A stretch of DNA of 64,000 nt from Pycnococcus provasolii. Its lineage: Eukaryota > Chlorophyta > Pseudoscourfieldiophyceae > Pseudoscourfieldiales > Pycnococcaceae. Positions 48,273 to 57,176 of the stretch are shown here, in pieces. The translations under genes were made by a program, and so were the position numbers. The stretch spans positions 806,001 to 870,000 of the forward strand of contig OW568865.1 of assembly GCA_938743325.2 (NCBI GenBank). The letters are read 5' to 3'. Numbering within the stretch: position 1 is the stretch's first letter; each line of letters starts with the position of its first letter. The notes below the pieces were generated by a model. The model was not told where the DNA came from. It worked only from the letters and a program-made list of their open reading frames with translations, and did no database searches.

Positions 48273-49901
48273 GATTATTCGGGGTTGGGGGAAAAGAAAA
48301 ATTGGGGAAGTTGCCAACAGGTGTTGGAAACTCTGTGCGTGACACTACAGCTTACAGCCGCACAATCCACGCCTTAACCCTGTGTTGTATCACAAAGAAA
48401 GTGCTTACTTTCTTCCTTTGCCCTACCCTATCAAGCACGCAAGTTCATCAGTCCGTCACCACCATCACGCTGCCTCCCGCGTACTCCATGTCGGCTCCCG
48501 AAATCAACACGCCTCAAAGCGACAACAATGGCAGTGATCCTCACCTGCGCCCTCGGCGTCAAACCTCGACCATCAGGCGTGTGATCCCTACGGCGGATGC
48601 GAATGCGAAGGTCGTCATCGTCGAGGAGGCGAAGGGCGTGAAGACGGTGGACCTGTCGCCATTCTTCGTCGTCGATGAGAGTGAGGACAACGAAACAGAC
48701 AAGGCTCGCGTGGCGGCTGAGCTCGCCGAGTCGTGGGAAGCGTCGGGCACGTTCCTCGTGAAGGTGAGCGATGAAGACAAGGCGATTCTGCAGAATGCCA
48801 TCAAGGTGGGTCACGACTTCTTCTCGCTTCCTCTTGACGAGAAACTCAAGATCAACCAGCTGCCTGTACCTTTGGAAGATCTTGCTACAGTCGTTCGCGG
48901 CTACGTCCCGAACAACAAGGAAAGTGCCGCGGCGATCTGTGGCAGACCCAAAGCCAGCCCAGATCAAGCGGAGAAATTCTCCTGGATGAACCCGGCGACG
49001 CTAGATCTGCTCGCGTACGTGATGGAACATACGAAGGGTGACGAGGATGCCCTCACGCTCGAACGTGCGATCCTCCGTCCGAATCGATTCTACGACACAC
49101 AGATGGAGAAGGTGCTGCTCGAGTACACGCGTCTGATGGGCAAGCTATCGAATGCGACAATGCGTGCAGTCTCGCTGGCAATGAATCTCGGCGAGTACAA
49201 GCTGCTCGACATCGTAAGCCCTGCATCGCGTACGCCAAACGTCAACAGCCGCCTTCTCGAGTATCCCGCGACATCCTCCGCCGCCTCGTCAACGAGCACA
49301 GCACGCATAGAAGGACACTCGGACGGATCGATCGTCACGCTCAATTACCGCCCTCGTGACGACCCAGCTCTCGGCGGTGGCCTGCAGATCCTTCAAGACG
49401 GCGCATGGCGTGCAGTACCGGCGACGGGCGACGACGCGATTGTGGTGCATCCCGGAGACGTGCTCGAGTGGATGAGCGATGGTCAGTTCCCGGGGCTCTT
49501 CCACCGTGTCGGACAGATGTCGGAAGGTGCGCCGCATCGCAATTCCATTTCGACGTTTGTATTTCCGTCGATGGACTTCGATGTGAAGATCCTCAATGGC
49601 GACGACGAAAACAACGGCGGGCAAACGTACAAGAGCATGCGCTTCAGCAAGTGGGCGAAGGACAAGTTTGATGCGATTGCCGGTGGTCAGCAGCTCGACC
49701 GTCTTGAATCGTTTGACGACCACTTGGTGTTGCCAAACACCAACAAAAAATAGATGGAAAGAAGAATACATCCATGGTTTTTATGTGAACTCTGACTGAT
49801 GTTGCACTTTGCTTGCAACGTGAGCAATTTATTTTTGTGTGTGTGTGTGTTTTCACTCTTTTGTAATAATTCCTAAAATCAGGTACTTCTTCCGATCCAA
49901 C
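48273..49901 (+). repeat. left arm of large inverted duplication
   Basis: 1.63 kb whose reverse complement is found at 50097-51774. It covers the promoter (TTCGGGGTTGGGGG start), the whole oxygenase gene and the 3' region with a GT tract. The arms differ by small indels and scattered substitutions. Confidence 0.92.
48488..49753 (+). CDS. isopenicillin-N-synthase-like 2OG-Fe(II) oxygenase, copy 1
   Basis: A 421-residue non-heme iron dioxygenase. The N-terminal DIOX_N-type domain includes VDLSPFFVVD and SGTFLVKVSDEDKAIL, FFSLPLDEKLKI and a VRGYVP substrate loop. The double-stranded beta-helix core follows. The iron triad is visible: His and Asp in EGHSDGSIVTL near residues 277-279 and the distal His in FHRVG near 338. 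Arg in HRNSIS (near 350) should bind 2-oxoglutarate. The family includes oxidases of hormone, flavonoid and peptide metabolism; the exact reaction is unknown. It shares a 245-bp promoter with the MFS transporter and has an inverted twin at 50272-51573. Confidence 0.88.
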   Translation: MSAPEINTPQSDNNGSDPHLRPRRQTSTIRRVIPTADANAKVVIVEEAKGVKTVDLSPFFVVDESEDNETDKARVAAELAESWEASGTFLVKVSDEDKAILQNAIKVGHDFFSLPLDEKLKINQLPVPLEDLATVVRGYVPNNKESAAAICGRPKASPDQAEKFSWMNPATLDLLAYVMEHTKGDEDALTLERAILRPNRFYDTQMEKVLLEYTRLMGKLSNATMRAVSLAMNLGEYKLLDIVSPASRTPNVNSRLLEYPATSSAASSTSTARIEGHSDGSIVTLNYRPRDDPALGGGLQILQDGAWRAVPATGDDAIVVHPGDVLEWMSDGQFPGLFHRVGQMSEGAPHRNSISTFVFPSMDFDVKILNGDDENNGGQTYKSMRFSKWAKDKFDAIAGGQQLDRLESFDDHLVLPNTNKK

Positions 49902-49934
49902 TTCCGTCATACCGGCGCACGCTCGGATTCGCGA

Positions 49935-50092
49935 GGGTAGTTTGAGCGCGGCTGTTGCGTAGAGTGGCAGGACGGGCAGTCGGGCACGAGCATGCCTGAC
50001 GCCATGAACGTGGGCAGCAGCACGGGCAGCACGTGGCTGCGCAGTCTGTGTTCTCCGTGTGCTGCTGCGACGTGGGCATGGGGATGTCGGCC
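49935..50092 (-). pseudogene. truncated copy of the MFS transporter 5' coding end
   Basis: About 158 bp closely matching 48054-48213 in the same orientation, the part of the transporter encoding roughly residues 10-63. A small insertion (CAGTC-type), a ~9-bp deletion and a 1-bp deletion break the frame. It fills nearly all of the spacer between the two inverted arms and has no start or promoter of its own, so it is non-functional. Confidence 0.9.
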
Positions 50093-50096
50093 AGGG

Positions 50097-51774
50097 GTTG
50101 GATCGGAAGAAGTGCCTTTTCATTCAGGAATTATGGAATTATTACAAAAAAAGAGATGAAAACACACACACACACACTAAAATAAATTGCTCACGTTGCA
50201 AGCAAAGTGCAACATCAGTCAGAGTTCACACAAAAACATTGCAACCATGGATGTATTCTTTTTCTTTCCATCTATTTTTTGTTGGTGTTTGGCAACACCA
50301 AGTGGTCGTCAAACGATTCAAGACGGTCGAGCTGCTGACCACCGGCAATCGCATCAAACTTGTCCTTCGCCCACTTGCTGAAGCGCATGCTCTTGTACGT
50401 TTGCCCGCCGTTGTTTTCGTCGCCATTGAGGATGTTCACATCGAAGTCCATCGACGGAAATACAAACGTCGAAATGGAATTGCGATGCGGCGCACCTTCC
50501 GACATCTGTCCGACACGGTGGAAGAGCCCCGGGAACTGACCATCGCTCATCCACTCGAGCACGTCTCCGGGATGCACCACAATCGCGTCGTCGCCCGTCG
50601 CCGGTACTGCACGCCATGCGCCGTCTTGAAGGATCTGCAGGCCACCGCCGAGAGCTGGGTCGTCACGAGGGCGGTAATTGAGCGTGACGATCGATCCGTC
50701 CGAGTGTCCTTGTAAGCGTGCTGTGCTCGTTGACGAGGCGGCGGAGGATGTCGCGGGATACTCGAGAAGGCGGCTGTTGACGTTTGGCGTACGCGATGCA
50801 GGGCTTACGATGTCGAGCAGCTTGTACTCGCCGAGATTCATTGCCAGCGAGACTGCACGCATTGTCGCATTCGATAGCTTGCCCATCAGACGCGTGTACT
50901 CGAGCAGCACCTTCTCCATCTGTGTGTCGTAGAATCGATTCGGACGAAGGATCGCACGTTCGAGCTTGAGGGCATCCTCGTCACCCTTCGTATGTTCCAT
51001 CACGTACGCGAGCAGATCTAGCGTCGCCGGGTTCATCCAGGAGAATTTCTCCGCTTGATCTGGGCTGACTTTGGGTCTGCCACAGACCGCCGCGGCACTT
51101 TCCTTGTTGTTCGGGACGTAGCCGCGAACGACTGTAGCAAGATCTTCCAAAGGTACAGGCAGCTGGTTGATCTTGAGTTTCTCGTCAAGAGGAAGCGAGA
51201 AGAAGTCGTGACCCACCTTGATGGCATTCTGCAGAATCGCCTTGTCTTCATCACTCACCTTCACGAGGAACGTGCCCGACGCTTCCCACGACTCGGCGAG
51301 CTCAGCCGCCACGCGAGCCTTGTCTGTTTCGTTGTCCTCACTCTCATCGACGACGAAGAATGGCGACAGGTCCACCGTCTTCACGCCCTTCGCCTCCTCG
51401 ACGATGACGACCTTCGCATTCGCATCCGCCGTAGGGATCACACGCCTGATGGTCGAGGTTTGACGCCGGGGGCGCAGGTGAGGATCACTGCCATTGTTGT
51501 TGCCTCGAGGCGTGTTGATTTCGGGAGCCGGCATGGAGTACGCGGGAGGCAGCGTGATGGTGGTGACGGGCATGGTGTACTTGCTTGCTTGATAGGGCAA
51601 AGGAAGAATGAAAGCACTTTCTTGTGTGAAATTGACAGGTGAATTGGTCGCGAGGATGGTACGGGCGGTACGGGGTTGTTATCACGGAAGTTTCCGTCGA
51701 TCAAACAGGACCAAAAAAACATGCCCGTACTACTGTTGGCAACTTCCCCATTAGTTTCCCCCAACCCCGAATCC
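50097..51774 (-). repeat. right arm of large inverted duplication
   Basis: Reverse complement of 48273-49901. It ends at the TTCGGGGTTGGGGG motif next to a copia RT relic. The arm is slightly longer because of insertions in the 5' and 3' flanks. Confidence 0.92.
50272..51573 (-). CDS. isopenicillin-N-synthase-like 2OG-Fe(II) oxygenase, copy 2
   Basis: Inverted twin of the gene at 48488, with about ten amino-acid differences and one Asp deletion near the C-terminus. All iron ligands (GHSDG, FHRVG) and the 2OG-binding Arg are kept. Just before the HxD motif it reads ARLQGHSD where copy 1 reads ARIEGHSD. It also has an upstream ATG (MPVTTITLPP at 51573) that copy 1 lacks, so this copy may have a 13-residue N-terminal extension; the shared start would be 51534. 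Its promoter differs from copy 1 by an inserted segment of ~60 bp with no transporter beside it, so the two copies may be regulated differently. Both frames are open, so both are probably functional. Confidence 0.88.
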   Translation of the reverse strand: MPVTTITLPPAYSMPAPEINTPRGNNNGSDPHLRPRRQTSTIRRVIPTADANAKVVIVEEAKGVKTVDLSPFFVVDESEDNETDKARVAAELAESWEASGTFLVKVSDEDKAILQNAIKVGHDFFSLPLDEKLKINQLPVPLEDLATVVRGYVPNNKESAAAVCGRPKVSPDQAEKFSWMNPATLDLLAYVMEHTKGDEDALKLERAILRPNRFYDTQMEKVLLEYTRLMGKLSNATMRAVSLAMNLGEYKLLDIVSPASRTPNVNSRLLEYPATSSAASSTSTARLQGHSDGSIVTLNYRPRDDPALGGGLQILQDGAWRAVPATGDDAIVVHPGDVLEWMSDGQFPGLFHRVGQMSEGAPHRNSISTFVFPSMDFDVNILNGDENNGGQTYKSMRFSKWAKDKFDAIAGGQQLDRLESFDDHLVLPNTNKK

Positions 51775-51784
51775 CACAAAACAA

Positions 51785-52255
51785 ATCTCCAGTGGGGGTT
51801 TCTGTAATCGTGATGTCGCCTCCGGCGATGCGGCTGCACTGGTATCCGAGGATGAACCCGGCGTCGTCGCGTTTCATCTCGAAGTCTCGTTCGAGTGCGT
51901 CGTGCAACTTGGTGTGCAGTTCTGGGCACGTAGCGAGGTTGTTTATGTCATCGACGACCGCAGCTGTGATGGCATTGTGCGTCGGCTCGATGGCAGCGTC
52001 ATGGACGAAGACACATCGCTCGGTGGCTGTAGGTGCCTCGTCAGCGGAGTGTAGCGTAGACTTGAGAGTCTTGTGCCACGCGCGTCCTGCTGGGCAGTCG
52101 CCGTAGAACCACGACAGGCATTTTCGCACCTGGTCCATGCCGTTGTGAAAACCAGCTGCCTGATGCACATACATAGCATGGGATGTCGCTTGGTTCACGT
52201 CGTGCGGATAGGTATGCTGCGACTGCGTCAGTGCCAGTGCGCGTGTACCTGCGCG
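51785..52255 (-). pseudogene. decayed Ty1/copia reverse-transcriptase fragment
   Basis: Minus-strand reading gives the RT palm order: RALALTQSQH, then HDVNQATSHAMYVHQAAGF, LSWFYGDCPAGRAWHKTL, AAVVDDINNL (position of the YVDD box, Tyr replaced by Val) and DAGFILGYQ. It stops abruptly at the edge of the inverted-repeat arm. No LTR, integrase or RNase H is seen. Sequence is far from the intact copia at 20-26 kb, so this is an older, different element. Confidence 0.8.
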
Positions 52256-53023
52256 TGTGTCCAGCGAATACGTACGTGCCGACGAGCAGTCCCCAAAGTA
52301 CGTGAAAAGCCTGGATTGATGCGGAGGGATCCCCTCACAGTTTCACCACAACAAACCCCCAATCAATCGATCCTTCATCACGGTCACACGTGTTGCCATC
52401 CGCCTACGTGCGTTGGTACGACGCCCACGACGCCGAGAAGGAGACCGCCACGGCGGCCTGCGGCCTCATGCACGCCGTGCGCGCGTGCGCCTCGGAGGGC
52501 GCTACGGGCTTTCCGCGACCGGCGTGTCGGTACCTGACTGTTGGCACTACCGGGAACGAGAGCGGGATCCCAGATTTCCCACCCCTATGCTCGACCAGGG
52601 TAAGCCATCAGCGACGGATCCCAGGCAGCCGGGGGGGAGAAAAAAATTAAAAATACTGCCCCAGTGCCCTACGGTGGGAATCGTTTTGTTAAAACAAACG
52701 GGTTGAGACTAAATTTTCCCCCTGATGCCTGATTTGTATGGATCATCCACGACCTAATAAAAAAACGTGACTTTTTTTCGTTGTTGATTTCCTCACCACC
52801 GGTGATCCGCCATATTATACCCCCATACATACGAGAATAACCGTTAATAAAAAAACTTTTGGGACTCGTTTAGCGGGAGTAAAACTGGTTCTGGACTTAT
52901 TCCCCCGTTGTTTGTTTTTGCCTCGTGCCCTCGTTGACTCTGTCGCCGTGCCGTGGTGGGACGTACTTTGACAGACGGGAGTCCTCGTCTCACTACTCTG
53001 CTTCACAACTACTATCGAATTCC
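52256..53023. other. intergenic with two GGGATCCC sites and a possible gene fragment
   Basis: GGGATCCC occurs at 52326-52333 and 52564-52571. Between them, 52390-52545 on the plus strand has codon-like GC-rich third positions (reading VRWYDAHDAEKETATAACG) but no start, stop or family match; it may be a gene remnant or lost exon. The rest is A/T-richer promoter DNA of the gene at 53024. Confidence 0.45.
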
Positions 53024-54457
53024 ATGGCGTACTCGTCTTCAGCACGTGGCTCGTACCACCGCCGCCTGATGCTCGCTGTGCAAACCACAACCACGATGTC
53101 TGCTGTTTTTGCCCTACTCGCTGTCGTGCTCACGCTGTCGTCTCAACCAATGCCTGTCATGTCAGCCAACAACAGCAGCAGTGGTGCGGCGCGCTCCCTG
53201 CTGTTCTTGCGGTACGTCGGACGTGGCGACAATTCGCAGATTCAGCAGCGTGCGGATTCCGAAGAGGATGAAGAGATCATCCAGGCATCGTCGTCGTGCT
53301 CGCCATCCGCCGTGTTTGCCGCGGCGGGAATGTGCGCAGGCTCTTCGCACGTTCATATGATTGGGTCGCTAAGTGACACGGAAGATGCGGTCATTCTGCA
53401 GTCGTGCTGCGACAGGCTTCGTGCGCTGAACCGCAATCGGTGCTTCTGTGACAGTAATGTCGTCTCCTTGCTGGGTGAAGACTTTCTCAACAACGTGCTT
53501 GTGGCGCGTGCGGAATCTGTGTGCGCCGCCCCTCTGGACGTGAATCCGTGCGACCCAACGATGGATTGGGAATCTGAGGAAGAAGACGCAGCGGTGAACG
53601 ACACATCCTCCTTGGCAATCCTCCAAACAACGACGACGACACCAGCCGCTGCTCCTACCGTCGAGAAACAGCTCGTATGGCCTTTCGTTCCACCGACGCA
53701 AGTGCAGGTTCCCGACTGGCGCGAAAGGTTCAACTACCTACTAAACCCACCAACCTCGCCACCCGTTTCTTCTGCAAACGAACAAATCGATGACGGGTCC
53801 ATGTCAATGGGACTGGGCAGTACAGTCGATGACGGATCCATGTCAATGGGAATGGGCAGTGCACCTGGGTTTGCGTCACAACAACAACGACAACAACAGC
53901 AACTCGGCATGGCCAACGGATACGTGCCTCCACCACCACCGTCGCCGCCGCTGGGATCGACGACGACGACGATTGACGGCTCATTCCCGCTCACCTCAGG
54001 TGAGGATCCGTGCCGTGATGATCAGCTATTTGAGGTTGCCGATGTTTGCTCGTCATCCGCCGCCGTCATACCCGATTCGACTATCCCTGCAAGCTCGTGC
54101 TGCCTCGCGATGATTCGTCTCGATGATCAAAGCATTGCGGAAAAAATAGCACTCGAGTCAGCGACGAGTACGAAAGACAACGCGGAGGATGTGCTGCTGC
54201 GTCGCCTGGTTGCACAGCGTGGTGATGGAGATACGCTGCCGCGCTGCTTCTGCCGAAAAGACGTTCGCAAATCACTGGGCAAATACTATGACCGTCTGAC
54301 TGTGTTTGCGAAGGAGATCTGTGGATACGAGATCGCAGTTACTGGAAGCGATCGGTGCATCGATCCAACCGAATCCAAATTCGGCATACCACGTGCTAGG
54401 AACGACGACGACAGCCTAGGCCGACTTTACGACCTACAGAAGCAACTTCCTCCTCCT

Positions 54458-54488
<31 letters not shown>

Positions 54489-55126
54489 CCCCTCCTCTTC
54501 GTGCTACTACTGGCTCAGCTTCACAACCAGCGGTGGCACTGCAGCAAACGCCTCCTCCTCCACCACGAGCAGCAGCAGGAGTGGGCGACTTTGTGACGCC
54601 AATTGTCACGGCAATTGTCGAACCCTGGGGATCCGTCGCTTCGAATCTCATCGCGAATGGCATCGAATCAATCGATTTCTGGGGCAAGACGATCTTCGCG
54701 TGGTCGGCAAACTTGTGCGCGACGGTCGTTCCGTTCCCTCAGTACTCCCCCAAATGCCTCTACGTCGCGAATGGGCTTACGACACAGTCTACAGCTGCGA
54801 GCAACACCCAAGGAGGAGGAGGAGCAACATCATTTCAGCGCACAACGAAGTTGTCACGAGAGACTGCGGTATGTGATGCATACGTCATACAGGCTTCCTC
54901 CTCATCGGAGATAGACATACATACCAAGCTTAAGGCTGCCGAACAACGGTTGTTGTGCCTTGCAGATTTGACACCACATACACAAAAGCGTATCGGCACA
55001 GCTAATCCGCGCAACCCCAACCCATCTTCTATTGCTCAACCTGCTCCTCTCGTGGAGTGGCGACGTGTGACATCGTCGCCTGGTGTGTACCTCGCGGTGC
55101 AGTCCGGCCAGGGCAAGAAGAAATGA
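53024..55126 (+). CDS. secreted protein with two eight-cysteine (LTP-like) modules and Pro-rich linkers
   Basis: A 700-residue protein with an N-terminal signal peptide (hydrophobic MSAVFALLAVVLTLSS, after a ~24-residue basic lead). Two modules show the eight-cysteine order C...C...CC...CxC...C...C of plant lipid-transfer/prolamin-type domains. Module 1 is near residues 90-185 (QSCCDRL and NRCFCDSN visible). Module 2 is near residues 325-450 (SSCCLAM and PRCFCRKD visible). Between and after them are repeats DDGSMSMGxGS (two), a Gln run and a 16-Pro run. The C-terminal third is less ordered. It probably works at the cell surface or wall. The fold assignment rests on Cys spacing only. It is convergent with an SPPP-rich surface protein. 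Confidence 0.75.
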
Positions 55127-55283
55127 AATGCCTCACTTGCACGGGAGAAGGAAGCAGTATAAACGTCTGTTGCGAATCAAAGGCTGGCTATTTTTTGACT
55201 TTGGGAACTATGGCAGAAACATTCTTGTTGAAAATGACCACTACATGTTAAAATTGTTTTTTAATAAGATTTGTCCACTCGTA

Positions 55284-57176
55284 CTACTCCTTTCGTGGGG
55301 TCTGCATGTCTTCCATGATGAGACTGTCGTCATTATGCTGGGCGGGAGATGGTTCGGGAGCCACCTTCACAGCCGCTGCCGGTGAAGATGGGTCACCCAT
55401 CTCAGGGGCTGGTGGCGTTGATGCGCGAGCCTGACTCACCGCCATCTTCAGGTCGGGATTTACCCGTTGACGCTGCATTGAAAAGAAAGCAATTCCACAC
55501 ACGAGGATCAGCACTCCCCCTCCCGCACTTAAGCCTGCCACGAGAACCACCGAGTTCGAGTCGGATTCCTTCGACTTTGGAGGTGGTGGAGGCACGCTCC
55601 CCAGTGGTGGTGGCGAAGGTGTCCAAGATGGAATTGGAACAGGTGGGGGTGGTTGTGTTGTTGTTGTTGTCGTCGTCGTGGTGGTGGTGGTAGTGGTGGT
55701 GGTGGTGGTGGTCGTAGGCGGCGGACTGTGCGGGGGAGTGGGTGGCGGAGTGGGCGGTGGCGGTGGCAGAGTGGGCGGTGGGCTCGGTGGAGGGGGTGTC
55801 GGAGGTGACGGCGGAGGTGATGGCGGCGGTGGCGACGGCGGCGGTGAAGGCGGCGGTGGCGGCGAACTTGGTGGTGGTGGTGATGGTGGAGTAACCACCT
55901 CAAACGTTGCAGCCGCTCGCTCGCCAAATCCTGCCATATTTTGCGGGAATACGTAGATGCTGTACTGGCTCGTCGGGAGATTATCCAGCTCGATGGTAGC
56001 CTGGTAGGCGACAGCCTCACCCGCACCGACCGTGAGAGGCTGCAGATCACGCCTCGTCTCATCCTGTGCGAGCTTTCGTCCCGTGGACTGCACGCCGGTG
56101 ATCGAGCTTGCTGGCACCGGCTTGGTGCACGCCGTTCCTAGCGCGAGGCACTGCGACCAGCTCAGAGGCAGCGTGCCGACCCACGCACTTCCAGGGCTTG
56201 CCATGTACGTTTCCACCTCGCTATTAGGGCTCGGGAAACACCGATAAAGGCTTGCTTTCGCGCCCTCGGCACCACTTTCCACCGCTCGACGCTCGACGTC
56301 GCCATCGCCGTTCGCCTGTGCGAGACGGCGCCGGCTCGTACTGCGTCGACGTTTTTTCGTTCCAATTGGTATGGCGCCGCAGGGATTGTTGATCCAGCCG
56401 AAGTACACACGCACGGACCACCTCTTGCCTGGCGACAGCTCCACCGACAGCTCGTGCGGGAGAGCGTCGAATGCTGGATCTTTTCCGACGAGACCCGGGA
56501 ACTTCACGCCCCAATGTCCGTCGCGCTTGGTCTCAGAGTACATGACGTTGGACGTTCCCGTTTCGTTCGGTTGCAGCGCCGGCCGCAGGAGGTCCTCTCC
56601 GGCAGGGAAGCCGTCCCAGAAGAATTTGTTGGATCGCGGCAAGACGGTTGTGTTGCCGCCAAGGTTCTGTTCCGTGTACTGAAAGTTCTTAAGGCCCCAC
56701 CCTATGATGGTCTCCACCTCCTTGACGTAACCGTATCCGGCAACGACGTCCTCTTTTTTCAGGCACACGACGTTGCTCCAGCTCGTTAGCTCCGTTCCAA
56801 CAATGACCGGGTTAATTGCGATGATTTGTGCTGGACCCGGCGGCGGTGGGCTCGGCGGTGGTGGCGGCGGTGGCGCTGGTGGTGGCGGCGGCGGTCTCGG
56901 CGGCGGTATGTTTGCAACGCAGAAGTTGTCGAGCAGTTGACTACCGCTCGCGGGTGCATTTGTCGTCAGCACGGCATCAACGACGACGTAAGCGACGGAC
57001 GCGTTGGTGGTGAGGTGCACGTTGACGGTGGCCCCCCTTGTATTAACTTTCGGCGTGACGATGATAGGTTGCGTCGCTGTGTAGTACTTCGGCGTACTTT
57101 GTGCTCGCGCCATATGACGTCTTTCGTTTAGAGTCAACCACGACGTGATTACCAGCAAGCACCAGTAGTACGACAT
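55284..57176 (-). CDS. SPPP-rich single-pass cell-surface protein (hydroxyproline-rich type)
   Basis: About 630 residues from MSYYWCLLVITSWLTL, a signal peptide. The ectodomain has a short N-terminal domain, a Pro-rich hinge (PPPPRPPPPPPAPP style), a ~270-residue globular part (WSVRVYFGWINNPCGA; paired Cys), and then a long SPPP/SPPPP hinge followed by ~20 Thr. Near the C-terminus is one membrane helix (VVLVAGLSAGGGVLILVCGI) and a short cytosolic tail. SPPP tracts are hydroxylated and O-glycosylated in green algal walls (pherophorins, extensins), supporting a wall or matrix role. The globular part does not match a family I know. It is convergent with the eight-cysteine protein (157 bp between stops). 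Confidence 0.75.
   Translation of the reverse strand: MSYYWCLLVITSWLTLNERRHMARAQSTPKYYTATQPIIVTPKVNTRGATVNVHLTTNASVAYVVVDAVLTTNAPASGSQLLDNFCVANIPPPRPPPPPPAPPPPPPPSPPPPGPAQIIAINPVIVGTELTSWSNVVCLKKEDVVAGYGYVKEVETIIGWGLKNFQYTEQNLGGNTTVLPRSNKFFWDGFPAGEDLLRPALQPNETGTSNVMYSETKRDGHWGVKFPGLVGKDPAFDALPHELSVELSPGKRWSVRVYFGWINNPCGAIPIGTKKRRRSTSRRRLAQANGDGDVERRAVESGAEGAKASLYRCFPSPNSEVETYMASPGSAWVGTLPLSWSQCLALGTACTKPVPASSITGVQSTGRKLAQDETRRDLQPLTVGAGEAVAYQATIELDNLPTSQYSIYVFPQNMAGFGERAAATFEVVTPPSPPPPSSPPPPPSPPPSPPPPSPPPSPPTPPPPSPPPTLPPPPPTPPPTPPHSPPPTTTTTTTTTTTTTTTTTTTTQPPPPVPIPSWTPSPPPLGSVPPPPPKSKESDSNSVVLVAGLSAGGGVLILVCGIAFFSMQRQRVNPDLKMAVSQARASTPPAPEMGDPSSPAAAVKVAPEPSPAQHNDDSLIMEDMQTPRKE

Noticed and set aside
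52390-52650. Separate small gene at 52.4-52.65 kb
   Set aside because: Only the first ~150 bp has coding-like composition. There is no credible start, stop or family, so I describe it only as a possible remnant.
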